From assembly GCA_002270565.1 (NCBI GenBank), contig NQMI01000039.1, forward strand, positions 930 through 64,929: a stretch of DNA of 64,000 nucleotides, read 5' to 3'. The position numbers and the translations under genes are program-made. The stretch's first letter is position 1. Every line of letters starts with the position of its first letter. Shown piece by piece: positions 47,833 to 60,373 of this stretch. The notes under the pieces are model-generated. The model saw only the letters and a list, made by a program, of their open reading frames with translations. It did no database searches and was not told the origin of the DNA. The stretch is from Stenocarpella maydis (lineage: Eukaryota; Ascomycota; Sordariomycetes; Diaporthales; Diaporthaceae).

Positions 47833-48193
47833 TGGTGGCCAGGCCTAAGTTTTGCAGGTCAATTGTCCTAGTTTCAGAATTCATAAACTTTAGAAGCGCA
47901 TAGAACTCGGGGCTGGTGCCGTTACAAGATAGATACGCTTATTTTGATTCTTCATCTGGCCTACCCAGTGAGCAAGGTATCTATTTATAGACAAGCCTTT
48001 TCAGCCATATGTTAGAAGGTTATTAGACTTTCCAAATATTTACTTCTAACTTATAGACCAGTTGTTTTCTTTAAGTTCGTCTTCTTAGTCGGAACAACTA
48101 ATAGTTGCCACTAAGGGATAAAAACAATTGATCTGGATTAAGATAATTAGTTTGCAATATATACTTTTAATAATCCCCCTCCTAGGTATGAGG
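47833..48193. other. AT-rich spacer downstream of the hydrolase gene
   Basis: Moderately AT-rich; nothing recognisable beyond the likely 3' UTR of the hydrolase gene. Confidence 0.4.
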
Positions 48194-48637
48194 TGTAATG
48201 ATCAGAGGGTTTCCGAGTACGTTAAACCTGAAAGATCAAGGGTAAATGTTCGGAATACATTATTAGGCGGTTGTTAAGCAATATTATTGACTGATAATGA
48301 TTACTAGCTGTGAAGCTATCCAATACTGGGATTGAATACTTAGATTGACGACTAAAGAGTCTGTTCTATGAAAGCTATCTACTATGGTGATAACTATATC
48401 TGTATATATATTCCGACTCTTTACTGGCTTGATAGAATTAATAGTGAGTCTGTTAACTAGGTGTTGCTTAATGAAGTCGATATAGATCCTATTAATTCTA
48501 GTGGGTCCCTAACCCTAACCCTAATAAGGTAGCATTACTAATTGGATTAGGCGGGACGACCTTTTCGGGAGCTAGCCCCTGGCCTGCGGGGTTGTCTTCT
48601 GCGGTAGTCAGCCGCCAACGCCGGATGGTTCATAACA
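48194..48637 (+). repeat. Repeat family R2, copy 2 (LTR-like, telomere-like motif)
   Basis: This copy starts TGTAATGATCAG and ends GGTTCATAACA (TG..CA, about 444 bp), consistent with an LTR. It includes CCCTAACCCTAACCCTAA at 48507-48524, three units of the TTAGGG-type telomere repeat. It is the most complete of the four copies. Confidence 0.6.
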
Positions 48638-50689
48638 CTAGTAAGTTCATTTGAGCGCAAGCTCTACTGCCGTCCTTAGGGACTAAACTTTATTCTCTTA
48701 TACTATCTATCCCTCCTCTAAATAGTAACTAAGAGATCTAGCTAGTAGTCTAGTTAATATATAGGTTGCTCTTTCTAAGCTATAAAATCTTGAGTATAAT
48801 CTTATATTTTACTATATTTATAATATTAAATTAGATATCTTTGTTATACTTGGTAAAAATAATGTAAAGGTAATTAATCTCTATATTAATAATCCTATTG
48901 TTATAGATTACTTCTTATTTATTAATTATATTAAGTAAATAGGGTTCTATTTTCCTTTACTATAGTATTTTATACTAATTTATCATTACTACTAAAATAA
49001 AGTTCCCTTAGGCCTTATTATCAATAAGTATTATAAAGGGTTATCATTTAATTTATATTAAGATCTTAAAGTATTTATATTTTCTGCCTTGTATTATATA
49101 GAAAGACCTTCCTTAGTTCTTAGTAACTAGCTAAGGCTTATTTAGGTATGACTTCTAGTATTTTTTACTATCTTGTTTTTAATAAGGACCTTCTTAATTC
49201 TTTAAATGGCTTCTTTTATGAGTTTGTATGCTACTTATAGTACTATTACTACTAATATAAGGTCTTTTAGTGCTATACCTTTATTATTTAAAGGCAAGAG
49301 TATATCTATCTAGTATTCTCTTATACATTAGTCTTAGATCTTGTACTTAATATATATTTAGTAATTGCAATAAGTATATTATTTCCATATTCCCATGTTT
49401 TATAAATAAGTTAGGAGGTAGTTAAATTATAACTTTAATATAATATATCCCTATTTTATAGTGTAATTAGTAATATTCTAATACTTCAATTTATCTTATT
49501 TATAAAGCCGAAATATTTTTACTATATTATATTATTATAGGAAAGAGTTCTCCTTAATCTTATTAGTATAATGTATTCCTTATTAATTAAGAATTTATAA
49601 TACCTATAAGATTTTACATTATCTCTAGTATTACTAATATATTTAGGGGTTATCTAGAGGGAATCTTGCTAGTAGTAGAGCTAATTTAGCCTCTTAAACT
49701 ATAGTATCTTTATCACTTTTTAGGATTGCTATTTAGGTAATACTAGTATCTAGGGCTACTAGAGGTTCTTTATCTGTCTGTTTATAGGGGTTCCAGTTTA
49801 ATAGTGCTAGGGGTGCAATTTAGTTAGTATTAGTCTTAATCTCTTATTATTTTACTACTATTAGCATCTTAGCCTATAGCACCTTAGGGAACCATCGTAA
49901 GGCTTCTTTATCTGAAAGGTATATTAGGTAATAATTTATAAAGTATGCTATTTAATTAAGTTTGGCGCAATTTTTTACCTACTGCTATAGTTTGCGCCAG
50001 TAAATTGTGGTTGCATTAGGAAGCATTTTAAATAAGGTTGAAATTTAGGTTTCTAAGGGGATTTTTATAAACTTCTAGGGGTTAGGGCTAGAAATTACAA
50101 ACTTTTAATTAAAAGAGGAATACCTACTGGTTTAATTTTATTATTATTAGAAAATAAGGGAAGAAATATAAAAGCTGGGAAATTTAAGAGTTTAAGTATT
50201 TAAGACCTCTAATTAGATTAGATTAGAGACTGCCTTTAGTTAAATTAGGATAGAGGTAGGCTCTTAATTAATTCTAGTTAGTAGTCTGCCTAGATTGAAA
50301 TCTGATTTAATTTAGTTAGCGGTTATATAACTAGTTTTGTAGGAGGGGGAAAGTATTATAAGGTAGAACTCTAAGTATTGGTATGATCTGGCTCCCTTTA
50401 GACCTACTTGGGATTCCGTATATAAGAGCGCGGATTCCAGACTTATAGGATTTTTCATCTACTTTTTCTTTCCTTATTGAACCTAGCTTAGCTATAGCCA
50501 ATATATAGCGTTAGCTTATATGCACCCGTTACAATATCCGGTAAAGATGATCTATTATAATTAATTCTGAATTAAAATTTATAATGCTTAAAGTAAGTAT
50601 AGTATTAAGTAAGGAATCCCTAAAGGGTTCCCTTATCTTCCTTATAAGGGCTAGGCTTATTCATTTTATAAGCCTTAGCTTGCTGAATT
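48638..50689. other. Strongly AT-rich decayed repeat DNA
   Basis: No open frame or readable protein motif of any length. The stretch directly follows an LTR-like repeat and may be its interior, mutated beyond recognition. Confidence 0.55.
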
Positions 50690-51263
50690 TGTTAAACGGA
50701 ACCGCTCAGCAGGGCGTTGGCACTTCGTGCAAGGAGTTACCCTAGACTTCGTGCAAGGAGTTACCCTAGACTTGCGAGTCAGGCGATTTTTGCTAAGTAC
50801 GCCCAGTGCGTGCGCGACGCAAGATAAGTTTAGTAGCCATAAGTCAATTATTTTAGTCTGCATTTACACCTCAATTTAGACCTCTGCATTACCCTTATTT
50901 CTTACCCAAAAAGTATATAACTTAGTTCATTGGATAGCTTAATTTCTAAAGTTTATATATACTTAATTTAAGCATTACTAAGGCTATGGTTAGCTAGTTG
51001 CTTGAAACCAAAGATAGTATATTGGAAGGGTGAATTTTCCGGCTTTTGCAAACTTGCACCAGAGCCCACTGTAGCGTGCCCGTGGGTGAGATGATGTTGG
51101 AGGGTATATAAGGAGGGCTTATAGAAGCCTAACTTAATTTAATATAAAGTTATCCAGACCATTATCAATGATCCCAATTCGCCTCAGAGCACCATACTAC
51201 AACCCTATCGGAAAAAAACACACACGCTGAATTATATGCTATTTTATAATACATCTCTTCATA
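50690..51263 (+). repeat. Copia-2 LTR, copy D, RIP-mutated, two tandem units
   Basis: This copy starts TGTTAAACGG and ends near CTTCATA. It has only two 26-bp units, and many C-to-T and G-to-A changes in the middle. The left flank is GAATT, the same as copy E. Confidence 0.8.
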
Positions 51264-51612
51264 GGTTATAAGCCCGGCTCTAGCAGTCAGCACTCTGAAA
51301 CAACATTGAATTTAGGCCTTAAAAAAGCCTACCTATCTATACGCTACAGCGCTATTTGCACTAATTAGCAGACCAGCCAAAAACATCGCTGGTTTGGGCC
51401 TGCAACGCTCAGAAACAACTACAAAAAGAGCAAAAGATTTGCTCACTAGGTAATTCAAACCCACGACCCTCAGCGCACATTGTGCCACAGACACCATTTC
51501 TCACAATTACAACTCCAACGCTAGCATTTTATACGAGGGAAAGTTTCACTTAAGAGACTACACATCAGAGGGTCACACCTATAATTTCTACAGAATAAGC
51601 ACTAAGNGAATT
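51264..51612. other. Unmutated spacer ending in N (51607)
   Basis: About 340 bases of normal composition contain a tRNA-like fragment on the minus strand (A-box-like TGGCACAATGTG and B-box-like GGGTTTGAATTACC, but far too close for a tRNA gene). An N at 51607 precedes the GAATT flank of the next LTR. Confidence 0.5.
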
Positions 51613-52204
51613 TGTTAAACGGAACCGCTCAGCAGGGCGTTGGTACTCCGTGCAAGGAGTTACCCTAGACTTCGTTGTAAGGAGTTACCCTAGACTTCCT
51701 AGCAAGGAGTTACCCTAGACTTGCGAGTCAGGCGATTTTCGCTAAGTACGCCCAGTGCGTGCGTGACGCAAGATGAGTTTGGTGGCCGTGAGTCGATTAT
51801 TTTGGCCTGCATTTGCACCTTAATTCAGACCTCTGCATTACCCTTATTTCTTACCCAAAAAGTATATGACTTAGTGCATTGGATAGCCTGATTTCTGAAG
51901 TTTGTATGTACTTAATTTGGGCATTGCTAGGGCTATGGTTGGCTGGCTGCTTGGAACCAAAGATGGTGTGTTGGAAGGGCGAATTTTCCGGCATTTGCAA
52001 ATTTGCACCAGAGCCGACCGCAGCGTGCCCAGGGGTGAGACGACGTCGGAGGGTATATAAGGAGGGCTTACAGAAGCCCAACTTAATTCAATACAAAGTT
52101 GTCCAGACCACTGTCAATTGTCCGAATTCGCCTCAGGGCACCACACTGCGACCCTGCCGAAACACACGCTGAACTGAATGCTATTTTATAGCACAAATTC
52201 ATCA
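51613..52204 (+). repeat. Copia-2 LTR, copy E (592 bp, little mutated)
   Basis: This copy is nearly identical to copy A, with the same length and three 26-bp units. Flanks are GAATT on the left and GAATA on the right, a possible 4-of-5-bp target duplication, so it could be a solo LTR; but the N just to the left makes the left flank uncertain. Confidence 0.85.
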
Positions 52205-52244
52205 GAATAGGTTTATATTCAAGAGGCACTAAATTATACATATA

Positions 52245-52495
52245 GTGCTAAATGATAAGATAATGATAATTAAGAGCTAGTAAGGCTATTTCAGGGTAAA
52301 TACTGAAGTTAACTACTAAAGAGTCTATATTATAAAGCTATCTACTATAGTAATAACTATATATTTATATATTCTAAGCCTCTAGTAGTATTAATAGAAT
52401 CATTAGTAATCCTATTAATTAGTATTGCTTAATATAATTAATACTAATTTTATTAATTTATCTTGTATAAAGTCCTTAACCCTAACCCTAGTCTT
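52245..52495 (+). repeat. Repeat family R2, copy 3 (partial)
   Basis: This copy shares the core ACTAAAGAGTCTATATTATAAAGCTATCTACT-type stretch with the other R2 copies and has TTAACCCTAACCCTAG at 52476-52491. It is more mutated and has no clear ends. Confidence 0.5.
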
Positions 52496-54243
52496 CACGC
52501 CCTTACTAGCTTTATCCTTAAGTACTTATAGGGCTGCATTATAGTATCTAATTCTAACTACTAGGGTTATTAAAATAGGTTCCCTAGATGCTATTATATT
52601 AGTTTATAATACTATCTTCCTTCTTACTTTCTTTATTCTTATAGGTACTGTATAAGTTATTTCTATTTATTAGGTCCTTCATTTATATCTTCTTAATTTA
52701 TTATATTGAATAAAGTTATAAAGTTCTATTTTATAAAAGCATTCTTTAATATTAAGTATAAAACTACCCTTTTGATTATTATTACTTCCCAAGATAGTAT
52801 TATCCTTATGGCTTAATCTTATTATAAGAAGTATGACTTAATTGAAGATTATTAGATTACCAATTTAAAATTCATTTTTTATTAAACTGATATTTATTTT
52901 AACTTATTAATTTATAGTATTTAAGAGTCTACTACTAAATAATTAAATAACATTACCTTAAAATATTATTAATTAAAAGAAGAGCTAGAAGCTATGAAAG
53001 AGGAGGCTTAATAGCTGAATATAAAGATTCTATATCTTTAGAAATAAAAGACAACAAAATATAACAAAAAGATATACATAATATATTAAGGTTTTAATAA
53101 TACAAAGAAGCTAAAGTATTCCAAAAAGGCTAAAACTAAGTATATATAAATTATTAAGTAGTTTACTAAGGCTATATATTGATACTTTATAAAAGAGGCG
53201 AGTGAAATAGTAAAATGGTAATATAAAAGACTTAATTATATTTTAAAGGTAAAGTAAGGGTTTTTAGTTAAAGGTTTATAAGAAATAAGATTTTTAATTA
53301 GGAAAGAGTTCTAAATAGTACTAATAAAGAAAATATACCTATAAGTAACTTATTTAGTTCCTAAATTTTAGTTACTAGTTTAAATTAATTAATATTCCTT
53401 TTAATTAGTAAATACCCTAGCTACTTATCTAAGTTAATTAATTAAGCAAGTTAATTAATTAAGTAAGTTGATTAATTAAGTAAATTGATTAATTAAGTAT
53501 ATTAACTAATTAAGTAAGTTAATTAGTTAAGCTCCTAATTAATTAATTTTCTAATTTTATATAGCCTTAATTAATTAATCTCTTAACTAGTTACGATAGT
53601 TAACTAGTTTAGGTTTAGAGCCTTTTAGTAGGCCTAATAGATCTCCTGGGTTAACTAGTTAGTATCTTTAACTAATTAACCTTTATTTTACCTATAGCTA
53701 GATTCTTAGCATTAAAATCTCCTAGAAGTTTCTTATTATTTATAAGGTTCCAGTTTAGTTCTTACATAGTTTTACTTAGGTTATAATATTTTTATTTAGG
53801 AAAGTATTTTATTACTCCTTTATATTATTTAAAACTTTTAATTCTTTTTGCTTTATATTCTTTATTATAGTTATTAATACGTTTAATTTATATTTTTTGT
53901 ATATAATGAAAATTTTTTTAAATACTCTATTTAATTTATCTAATCTATATCACTTTTTATTTTATTAATTATATAATTATACTATTTAATTATCCTCTGT
54001 TAAATATAAGAGTTACTAAAGGCCTTAATTATTCTTATAAAACTATTTTATATTTAACTATAGCTTATTATTAGCTAAACTATATACTATTTTCCAAGCT
54101 TCTAGGTCTCTACTACCTAATAGATGTTCTTTAAGAACTTTCATAATTTATTTTTTAATCTTTAAATATATTATTAAATTTTACGTTCAAATTCCATAAA
54201 TACTTTATCTACTTTAAAAGGTCTTTATAACTTTCTAAAGTTC
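52496..54243. other. AT-rich decayed repeat DNA with a 17-bp minisatellite
   Basis: No readable coding motif. At 53431-53532 a 17-bp unit related to AAGTTAATTAATTAAGT is repeated six times in tandem with small differences. Confidence 0.55.
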
Positions 54244-54835
54244 TGATGAATTTGTGCTATAGAATAGCATTCAGTTCAGCGTGTATATTTCAGCAGGGTC
54301 GCAGTATAGTGCTCTAAGGCAAATTAGGACGATTAACAATGATCTAAACAACTTTGTATTGAATTAAGTTGGGCTTCTATAAGCCCTCCTTATATACCCT
54401 CCAACGTTATCTCACCCCTAGGCACGCTGCAGTAGGCTCTAGTGCAAATTTGCAAATGCCAGAAAATTCGCCCTTCCAACACACCATCTTTAATTCCAAG
54501 CAACCAGCCAACCATAACCCTAGCAATACCCAAATTAAGTACATATGAACTTCGGAAATCAAGCTATCTAATACACTAAGTTATATACTTTTTAGATAAG
54601 AAATAAGGGTAATACAGAGGTCTGAATTAAGGTGCAAATGCAAGCCAAAATAATCAACTCACGGCCACCAAACTCATCTTGCATCACACACACACTGGGC
54701 GTACTTAGCGAAAATCGCCTAACTCGCAAGTCTAGGGTAACTCCTTACAAGAAGTCTAGGGTAACTCCTTGCAAGAAGTCTAGGGTAACTCCTTGCACGA
54801 AGTGCCAACACCCTACTGAGCGGTTCCGTTTAACA
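54244..54835 (-). repeat. Copia-2 LTR, copy F (592 bp, inverted)
   Basis: This inverted copy runs from TGATGAATTTG to CCGTTTAACA. It has the same length as copies A and E, three 26-bp units and moderate RIP-type change. The flanks AGTTC and ATAAC do not match, so no target duplication is seen. Confidence 0.85.
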
Positions 54836-55159
54836 ATAACTCTTATAAAATGAATAAAATAGTATAAGTATAATATTTGAGAGAATAATTAATAAAAACA
54901 AATTATAATTAATGGTCTTCTTTAACTTTAGACTTTAAGGCTTAGTAATTCTACTAGATATAATGAATTAAGAAGGCATAAATAAAAATAAGAATAAAAC
55001 CTAAATACTTATAAGAATACCTTTAGGGATAAAGAAAGCAAGAAAAGAGATAATATTATAAACTTATACCTATTAACTGCTAACTACTGCAAGAGATAGC
55101 CCTTATAAATCACAAGTCAGCCTTAAAGTACTACCCTGCCTAGTTTATTAGTAACAGAC
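54836..55159. other. AT-rich spacer
   Basis: Nothing recognisable in these 320 bases. Confidence 0.4.
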
Positions 55160-55425
55160 TACTCCACCAGGGTTAGGATTAGGGACCTACCCCTCCCCTT
55201 GGACGGATATATTGGATTATAATATATCTAATATATCTATAGATATATAGGCTCATCTTATATCCAATATAGCTACTAAAGAGTTAGAATATATATATAG
55301 ATATAGTTATTACTATAGTAGATAGCTCTTATAGAATAGACTCTTCAGTTATTAATCTAAGTATTTAGTTCTACTAACTGGATAGCCTTATAGCTTCTGA
55401 TCATACCCTCTTCGTGAATAGTGTC
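55160..55425 (-). repeat. Repeat family R2, copy 4 (inverted)
   Basis: Read on the minus strand it begins near TATGATCAGAAGC, carries the common core (ATACTTAGATTAATAACTGA) and reaches a telomere-like CCCTAATCCTAACCC (plus strand 55170-55184). It lies immediately upstream of the Fot1-like transposase relic. Confidence 0.55.
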
Positions 55426-55662
55426 TTTATATACTGCAACTTAGTCACGTGCCGCCTCTGCGCCGCTCTGCTAATATAAACCCTATAGGTTACCTACTGA
55501 ACCCCATAGAGGTTTGGTGTGATTATTACATACTGGTATAATGCTAATAAAGTTAGCTTTTAAGAAGGTAATAGTATTAATGGCCTAGTTACTAGCTCCT
55601 CAGCAGTTAAGTCTATTATTAAAAAAACAGCCCTCTTGCATATGTGGTGCACCTTAATAGAG

Positions 55663-56700
55663 TGTATTAATGGCGCAGGCAAGGTAATCCCTTCCCTTAT
55701 TATCTTTAGAGGAAAATTTATATAATAATAATGGTTTCCTATATAAAAACTTAATGATTTCTAGGGCTGGTTATTTATATATTTAGAGATAGGCTAAGTA
55801 AATAATTAAATCGGTCTATTCTGGCTAATAATGATATTTAAGCCTACTAGCCGGCCCTCTAATCCCAAGCAGTAGAGGGTCCTCCTTCTTAATAGCTATA
55901 GCTTATATATAACTAATGATTTTATATAGTACTACTTTAAATTAAAGATCTAGCTTATATTTTTTTTCCCTTATACTTTATATATACTATAGCCCCTTAA
56001 TGTTAGTATATTCTTACTTTTAAAGAGGACATATTATTAGAATCTGGCCCTACTAGCTACTATATATAGTATTAAGGAATTCTCTAAAGAATTCTTCCTT
56101 TGCGCCTATTTTAAGGCTTGAAATAGCATCTTTAAACTAACTACTATTCAAAAGACATAGGTAACTATAGGAATCTTCTCCTAAGATTAAGTAAAGATAA
56201 AGAGATTGCAACTAATAGCTTAAAATAATAATACTATAGGCAATAATTATAATAATAAGCTGATAAGTACTCTAATTAACTTAAACTTAGCTATAATTGA
56301 TTTAAAAACACTATATTTCTCTTATTATATCTAAGTAATTAAATTAGAGTTATATAGTATTAGCAATATCTTCAAGTTGCCTACTATCTGCTTGCTCTTT
56401 TAGAAGGTCTATAAGGGCCTTAATGAGTTAGCTGCCCGTATAGTAATTACTGAGAAAAATAAAGTTCTTATAGCTTCTTTAAAGCATTCAAAACCCAAAA
56501 AGAAGAGGAGGGTATTACCAGACCCAAATTTGAAGTTTGTAGGTATTATGGCTATTATAAGGGAGAGGGCTGCTATAGGACTCATTAAGGAGAGCCTTAA
56601 GTAATACTTAATAATATGAGCTAAGATGATTATGAGGTTGAGGAAATGGACTGCGTTATAGTGCAGGACCCAGGTGATGAGGACTACTTGTTAGATTGCA
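55663..56700 (+). pseudogene. Fot1/pogo (DDE_1) transposase remnant, plus strand
   Basis: A frame with many stops reads CINGAGKVIPSLIIFRGKF, WFPI-KLNDF-GWLF, IGLFWLIMIFKPTSRPSNPK, RVLLLNSYSLYITNDFI and IAPLNVSIFLLLKRTYY. These align with the Fot1/pogo catalytic domain (family RLLxxDGHxSHxT and LQPLDVxVFxPLK); the key Asp residues are now Asn. The C-terminal part has KKKRRVLPDPNLKFVGI, typical of the tail of these transposases. The N-terminal DNA-binding part is not readable, perhaps disrupted by R2 copy 4. Confidence 0.75.
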
Positions 56701-57009
56701 AATAGCTTTATTACTCATTAAGTAAATAATTGTTGAAGTTGAGGGTGCTTCTAGGGGAGGTTAAAAAGTTGGGTGTGCGTGAAGGGGGTGGTGTGTGAAA
56801 CGGTATGTTGACTTATTCCTTTTAGCCCACTAAAGCAATTCCAACCACTCAATTTGCCTATTTCCAGCTGATTTTAGTAGTTTTTAAGAATATAGTGGTT
56901 TATAGTGCCCTCAGCTAGGAGACAGGCTAAAGACCTTGCCCTCCACCCAGATGAATATTTTTCACTATAATTGCTTCTTCGCATGCCCTCTAGTAGCAAT
57001 AAAGAAATC

Positions 57010-57640
57010 GTCATCTTATTATTGCGGTTAATAAATTAAATTACCTAAGGCTATATAAGTGCTTCCTAAAGGAGGCCTTTAGAAGTATAAATACTTTAAT
57101 ATTAAGGGACTGTAGTATATAGGAGGTATATACTAGCAAAAAGACTATATAAATTTAATTTTAAGAAGCACTCCCATATAAAATCAAGCATTATATGGCT
57201 ATAGTGCCCATTAATAACTAGTAATCGCCACTCATTAGGGTCCCTTAGCTTTATTTAAGGAATAAAGACTCTCTTTACCCACTTAATAGCAATTTTTTTC
57301 TCTATCTAGTCCTTCGTTATTACTATAACTTGCTAGCCATTAAAGTCCTTAAGGGCTACAGGAAATAATTGCTATTATACGCTCTTACCTTTAAATATAA
57401 TTAATAAGTTAAGTTGCACGCCTAGAGTATTAATATACTTAATATAAGAGGTCCACACTCGTGAGTTGTAATCCAATTAGCTAATAAGGCTATTACGTGA
57501 ATAGCTAAGGGTTAGTATACTCTCTAAGCGCCCTTCTATTATCCCTCCCTTATTAGCATTCTAACGGTTGCTTAGGGCAATTAACTTAACTATTAGTAAT
57601 TATAGGAGGTTAAACCAAGACTTAATATTTACCTTTATTG
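57010..57640 (-). pseudogene. Second Fot1/pogo (DDE_1) transposase remnant, minus strand
   Basis: The minus strand reads VAIKDFNGWQVIVIT-like sequence, then KDWIEKKIAIKWVKRVFIP, LRDPNEWRLLVINGHYSHI and MLDFIWECFLKLNLYSLF. This is again the Fot1/pogo core with DGH changed to NGH. It differs in sequence from the plus-strand relic at 55.7 kb, so it is a separate family member, convergent with it. Ends are approximate. Confidence 0.7.
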
Positions 57641-59611
57641 CCGCCCTTAGCCGAATTGCTTCAACCTACTAGTTCTTATAGCGTCAAAGTTTAGGGTGAT
57701 GGGAGAGGAATTGCCTTAGCTACTTCCTCCCTAGGGGAGGGCGATTCTTGTGAGGGAAGGCGAGGCAGGCTACAAGGGCCCTTGTTTTCAATTAAGTCAA
57801 CCTAAGGCCTAGGCTACTTTGGTTAACAATAAATAGTGCTAATTGGTCCTCCTAATGATTAGAAAGATACTTCTGAGGGTTAGCAGCTTTATAATGATTA
57901 GTAACGCCTGTATAGCGACAATAAAGTATTAATATAGGTATAGATTATAGCCTAGAGGCAGCCTTTAAAGATATGCCGTTAGCTATCGCTATAAGGGCGT
58001 CGTGAATATCAGTTTTTATATATTGCTTTATAATGGTCTAGTTAAGTTATAGAAGAAGTTTAGTAATAAGAAAAAAAATCCCTCATTGAGGAATTAAAGT
58101 TTTTTATAGGGGGGTACCAGACGCGAACATCGCGTCACGCATATGCGGGAGGGGGCCGGAACAGGTGGGGGCCGAATGTGGGCCACCCACGTTAGCGATT
58201 TAACCTTGGAAGAATGTATAAATGTATCATTTATGCCCTGGCCTAAAAATAAGGGATTCTATGTACTGATATATGGGTTATTATATCTAGGTGTGTAGTA
58301 GTAATAGTATAGCTCCCGTGGGGGGCAAATGGACTTTGTGGCAGCGGGTACCTGAGGCGTAGACTGCGAGACGAGGATCCCAAGGAAATGGGTTTGCTGG
58401 CAGAAGCGATTGAACAGAATCAGCATAGCCCAACTCGACGTTAACGCACCTTGGTGATTTAGCTACATGGACATGGTTCTCCGGCACAGTGGCTGAACAG
58501 TCAATTGTATAAGTGAGGTGTGGAGACTCTTGATCCTGGCTAAGAAGAACAAGTACGTGCCTACCTACCTGGGCACCTATCTACCTTAAGTAAGATAAGG
58601 GTGAACAAGAGCTGTGGGGATAGCATTAATGTCTAACCTATGAAGGGTGACAAACAAATGCTCGCTGTCATGAGCGAGGCATGGCCGGCGGTACGGGACT
58701 CATCGGTCCATGAGGGGATCCGGGAGTGCTGTCGGCACCGGAGCCGGAAGCCGAACGGTACTACATAGTACAGTTGCAATGGCGATGCGGTGAAGAAGGA
58801 AAAGGAGATGGTGGATTTTAAAATGATGATGGGAAATTGCTCTGTCCAACCCCGGATTCTCACAGTCTCCAGGGACGCAGGGTCACGGCAGTCCCTGTCT
58901 GTGCGCGCGGGTCGCTGTGAGCCTAATCTGGGCCACAAAGTTTTGACCTAGTCTGAGAGGGAATGCTCATCCTGGCAGAGGTAGCTAACTGCCAGGTTAC
59001 AGGGGGCTAATCGATGATGTGTTTTGTCCTGTAGGTGATCGATACGCGGAAGGTGTATTCTGGAGATGAAGGTCCTGAGTTGGAGGATGGGAAAGATACC
59101 TGATATACATATATATATATATATATATATACCTAGTTATATAGGATAATAAATATGTAGATACATAGTATACTTGAGAGTCCACCCAGTGCTAGTTTAG
59201 ACCAGATATTGGGGTCCCGTCCAATGTGCCCAGGGTCCTGGGGCAAAATGTAACGGTAGCTCGTCCCGCGGCTGCAGCTCCGCAATCTCTAGGGTGATTG
59301 TCTACCGAGGCGGGATTAAGCTGCTGCCACGCAGCCCAATCGCCAAATCTGAGAGCAAAACACATTCGAGAGAGCGAGTGAGTTCAGGACAGCAAGCTTG
59401 CATTTCCGCATCCCCGGCCTTGGTGACACATCAGCAGCAGCAGCAGCAGCAGCACCAACACCACTGTTTCCTCAGGAACAAGCTAAAACCAACCGTTGAC
59501 AGCTGCTTCCAACCAACAGAGAGTATTACTGAGCTCATATCTGAACATAACAGACAGCACATCATTTCTCACTCACTCACTCACTCGCTCGCTCGCTCAC
59601 TCACCCCCAAG
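57641..59611. other. Transition from repeat DNA to unique DNA; Sym1 promoter
   Basis: AT-rich repeat DNA ends near 58100, at GGGGGGTACCAGACGCG. The rest has gene-like composition without a supportable gene. It contains an AT microsatellite at about 59107-59131, a CAG run at about 59431-59453 and CTCA/CTCG repeats at about 59570-59605, the last two probably in the 5' UTR of the Sym1-like gene. Confidence 0.5.
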
Positions 59612-60373
59612 ATGCTCCGATGGTGAGAACCTCACCTCTCTCCCACACCCAGCCTCATCGCGCAAGCAGGACGTCCTCTGCTAACAACCCCCCCCCTCAG
59701 GTACCAAGCCAAGCTGGCCAAGCGGCCCCTGCTGACCCAGGTCGTCACCACGGCGATCCTCTTCGGCACCGGCGACGTAATTGCCCAGCAGGTCGTCGAC
59801 AAGAAGGGCCTGCAGAAGCATGACCTGGCCCGCACCGGCCGCATGGTCCTCTACGGCGGAGGTGAGCCTCATTTTCCTATCTGTCTGGCCTGCCTACGTA
59901 CTCCCTCCTCTCGGGGGGGGGNGGGGGGGGGGGGGGACGGACAAGCAGGACTTCCAGCTTCCAGCGAGCCGTCGTGTTAAAAAATTAATTACATATAAAA
60001 AAATAACCTGCTAACGCCTCACACAACAGCCGTCTTCGGCCCGGCCGCAACCATATGGTACAAGTTCCTCGCCAAGAATGTCAACCTAAAGTCCCCCAAC
60101 GGCACGATCCTGGCGCGCGTGGCCCTAGACCAGGGCGTGTTCGCCCCGGTCTTCATCGGTGTCTTCCTCTCGTCCATGGCGACCATGGAGGGGAACTCCG
60201 TGAGCGAGAAGCTCGACAAGAACTACAAGACGGCCCTGACCTCCAATTACATGCTGTGGCCCTTTGTCCAGGCCGTCAACTTCAAGGTCGTGCCGCTCGA
60301 GCACCGCGTGCTCTTTGTCAACGTCGTCAGCATCGGATGGAACTGCTACCTTAGCTACCTCAACAGCTCCTAG
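59612..60373 (+). CDS. sym1: Mpv17/PMP22-family mitochondrial membrane protein (Sym1-like)
   Basis: Exons 59612-59622 (only 11 nt: ATG CTC CGA TG), 59701-59861 and 60030-60373 give 171 aa, the family length. Introns are 78 and 168 nt with CTAAC branch points. MLRWYQAKLAKRPLLTQ at the start, GDVIAQQ, RTGRMVLYGG, GPAATIWYKFL, LDQGVFAPVFIGVF, NYMLWPFVQAVNFKVVPLEHRVLFVN and WNCYLSYLNS are hallmark Mpv17 motifs, with four membrane segments. Yeast Sym1 sits in the mitochondrial inner membrane and is needed for growth on ethanol at high temperature. The second intron contains a G-run with an N at 59922. The short first exon is supported by the exact W codon split (TG|G). Confidence 0.92.

Noticed and set aside
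51421..51500. tRNA-like A-box and B-box on the minus strand
   Set aside because: The boxes are far closer together than in a tRNA gene and no anticodon arm fits. At most it is a tRNA-derived fragment.
59914..59936. Long G run with N in the second intron of the Sym1-like gene
   Set aside because: It is a low-complexity sequencing problem inside an intron; splice sites and coding frame on both sides are unaffected.
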